Source: Siderastrea radians (lineage: Eukaryota; Cnidaria; Anthozoa; Scleractinia; Rhizangiidae). Taken from it: a DNA stretch of 64,000 bases. Of the stretch, positions 63,298-64,000 are shown piece after piece (positions within the stretch are counted from its first letter, which is position 1; the number at the start of each line of letters is the position of its first letter). A program made the position numbers and the translations under genes. The notes under the pieces are model-generated. The model searched no databases. It saw nothing but the letters and a program-made list of their open reading frames with translations, and had not been told where the DNA came from. The stretch is taken from positions 8,807,294 through 8,871,293 of the forward strand of contig OZ024898.1 of assembly GCA_964017195.1 (NCBI GenBank), in the 5' to 3' direction.

Positions 63298-64000
63298 TAT
63301 TTCCCCTGTTAATTGAAGTTGCTTGCTTTGTAATCAAGTCGGCTATAATAATTTTCGTCGTTTTGCTTCACAAATCGACAAAAGTATGTTTACATTTGTA
63401 ACTTTCCCACGGTAAAAAGTTATTTTTAGCTCACCTGTTTATTTTGAGTCTCAACCTACAGCCGAATAAATTTCGTTTGCTTTGCCTTCGAACAGTACGA
63501 AAATGTTCAAATTCAGCTCGGTTTTCAGTAGATTCAACAGGTCTTTATTCGAATGCTTTGTCACATATCTGTTGTTGTTAATCTTTCGGTAGTTTCGGTC
63601 GGTTCGAGATGTTTTAAGTGTTGCGTTACATTCCTTATAAGGCTGAAATTACAGGTGTCAACTATGCAAATTTGCTCAACATACGCTTTACACTTTGAGC
63701 TATGAATAACCCCGAAATAACGTTTAGTATCTTGTTAAGATTTTACTACATCCATCCTCTAATTCCTTGATCACCACTGTGACTTGGATTTTAATACTAG
63801 TTTCATTCAAGTTTTTCAGTTTTAAGAATAGCTAGCAACAAGCCGCGCAATTTCCGATTTAGTTTTAAATGGGTTCATGTTTTATAACACGCACTCAAAA
63901 ATGACACTGCAAATTTTAGATTCGCTGTTACCGAGAGATAATCCCGAAAAATTTTATGCTGTTTTACTCTAGTCTTTTCACTATCGTTATAAACTTGGGC
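63298..64000. other. Non-coding window end
   Basis: I see no gene, RNA or repeat boundary here. Confidence 0.5.

Overview
This is a eukaryotic genomic window with two intron-bearing genes, many interspersed repeats and one very large, near-identical tandem array. There are no bacterial-type operons. The two gene sequences are animal-like, and the tRNA-headed SINEs and G-rich MITEs have the look of those in anthozoan genomes. I read it as an anthozoan cnidarian, probably a stony coral. That placement is inference from repeat style and protein resemblance, not from a database search.

Layout. 1-6777: no gene; at least five small inverted-repeat elements (449-644, 1249-1649, 2978-3190, 3278-3851, 4451-4797), one SINE and an AAT microsatellite. 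6778-24650, minus strand: a complete 16-exon gene for a TTC39/Iml2-family tetratricopeptide protein, best matched to TTC39C (603 residues). Its introns hold a 15-bp minisatellite of about 72 units, a 66-bp satellite grown out of a SINE, a 3' LINE fragment, a foldback element and several MITEs. 24651-24910: a compact head-to-head promoter. 24911-30088, plus strand: a complete three-exon UQCRB gene (complex III subunit 7, 117 residues); intron 1 carries a 1.7-kb element with long terminal inverted repeats and a second MITE nested in it. 30089-33205: UQCRB 3' UTR, an inverted-repeat element, a SINE and a GGAACACCCC-type repeat.

33206-62347: ten full copies plus a 268-bp partial copy of a 2390-bp unit. 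Copies are identical at nearly every position I compared, and the few variants are shared by neighbouring copies. Copy 1 alone carries a 4970-bp insertion with long terminal inverted repeats flanked by TTAA. The other nine copies show the empty TTAA site, so the insertion can be defined to the base. The unit has no ORF above 90 codons and no RNA gene I recognise, so its function is unknown. 62348-64000: non-coding flank with a second copy of the GGAACACCCC-type repeat, inverted relative to the one left of the array.

The two genes share a promoter region but not an obvious pathway: UQCRB is a mitochondrial respiratory subunit, while TTC39C is a TPR protein linked in vertebrates to cilia. The strongest leads are the 2390-bp array with its TTAA-element polymorphism, the divergent gene pair, and the two intronic cases of tandem repeats next to or inside a mobile element.
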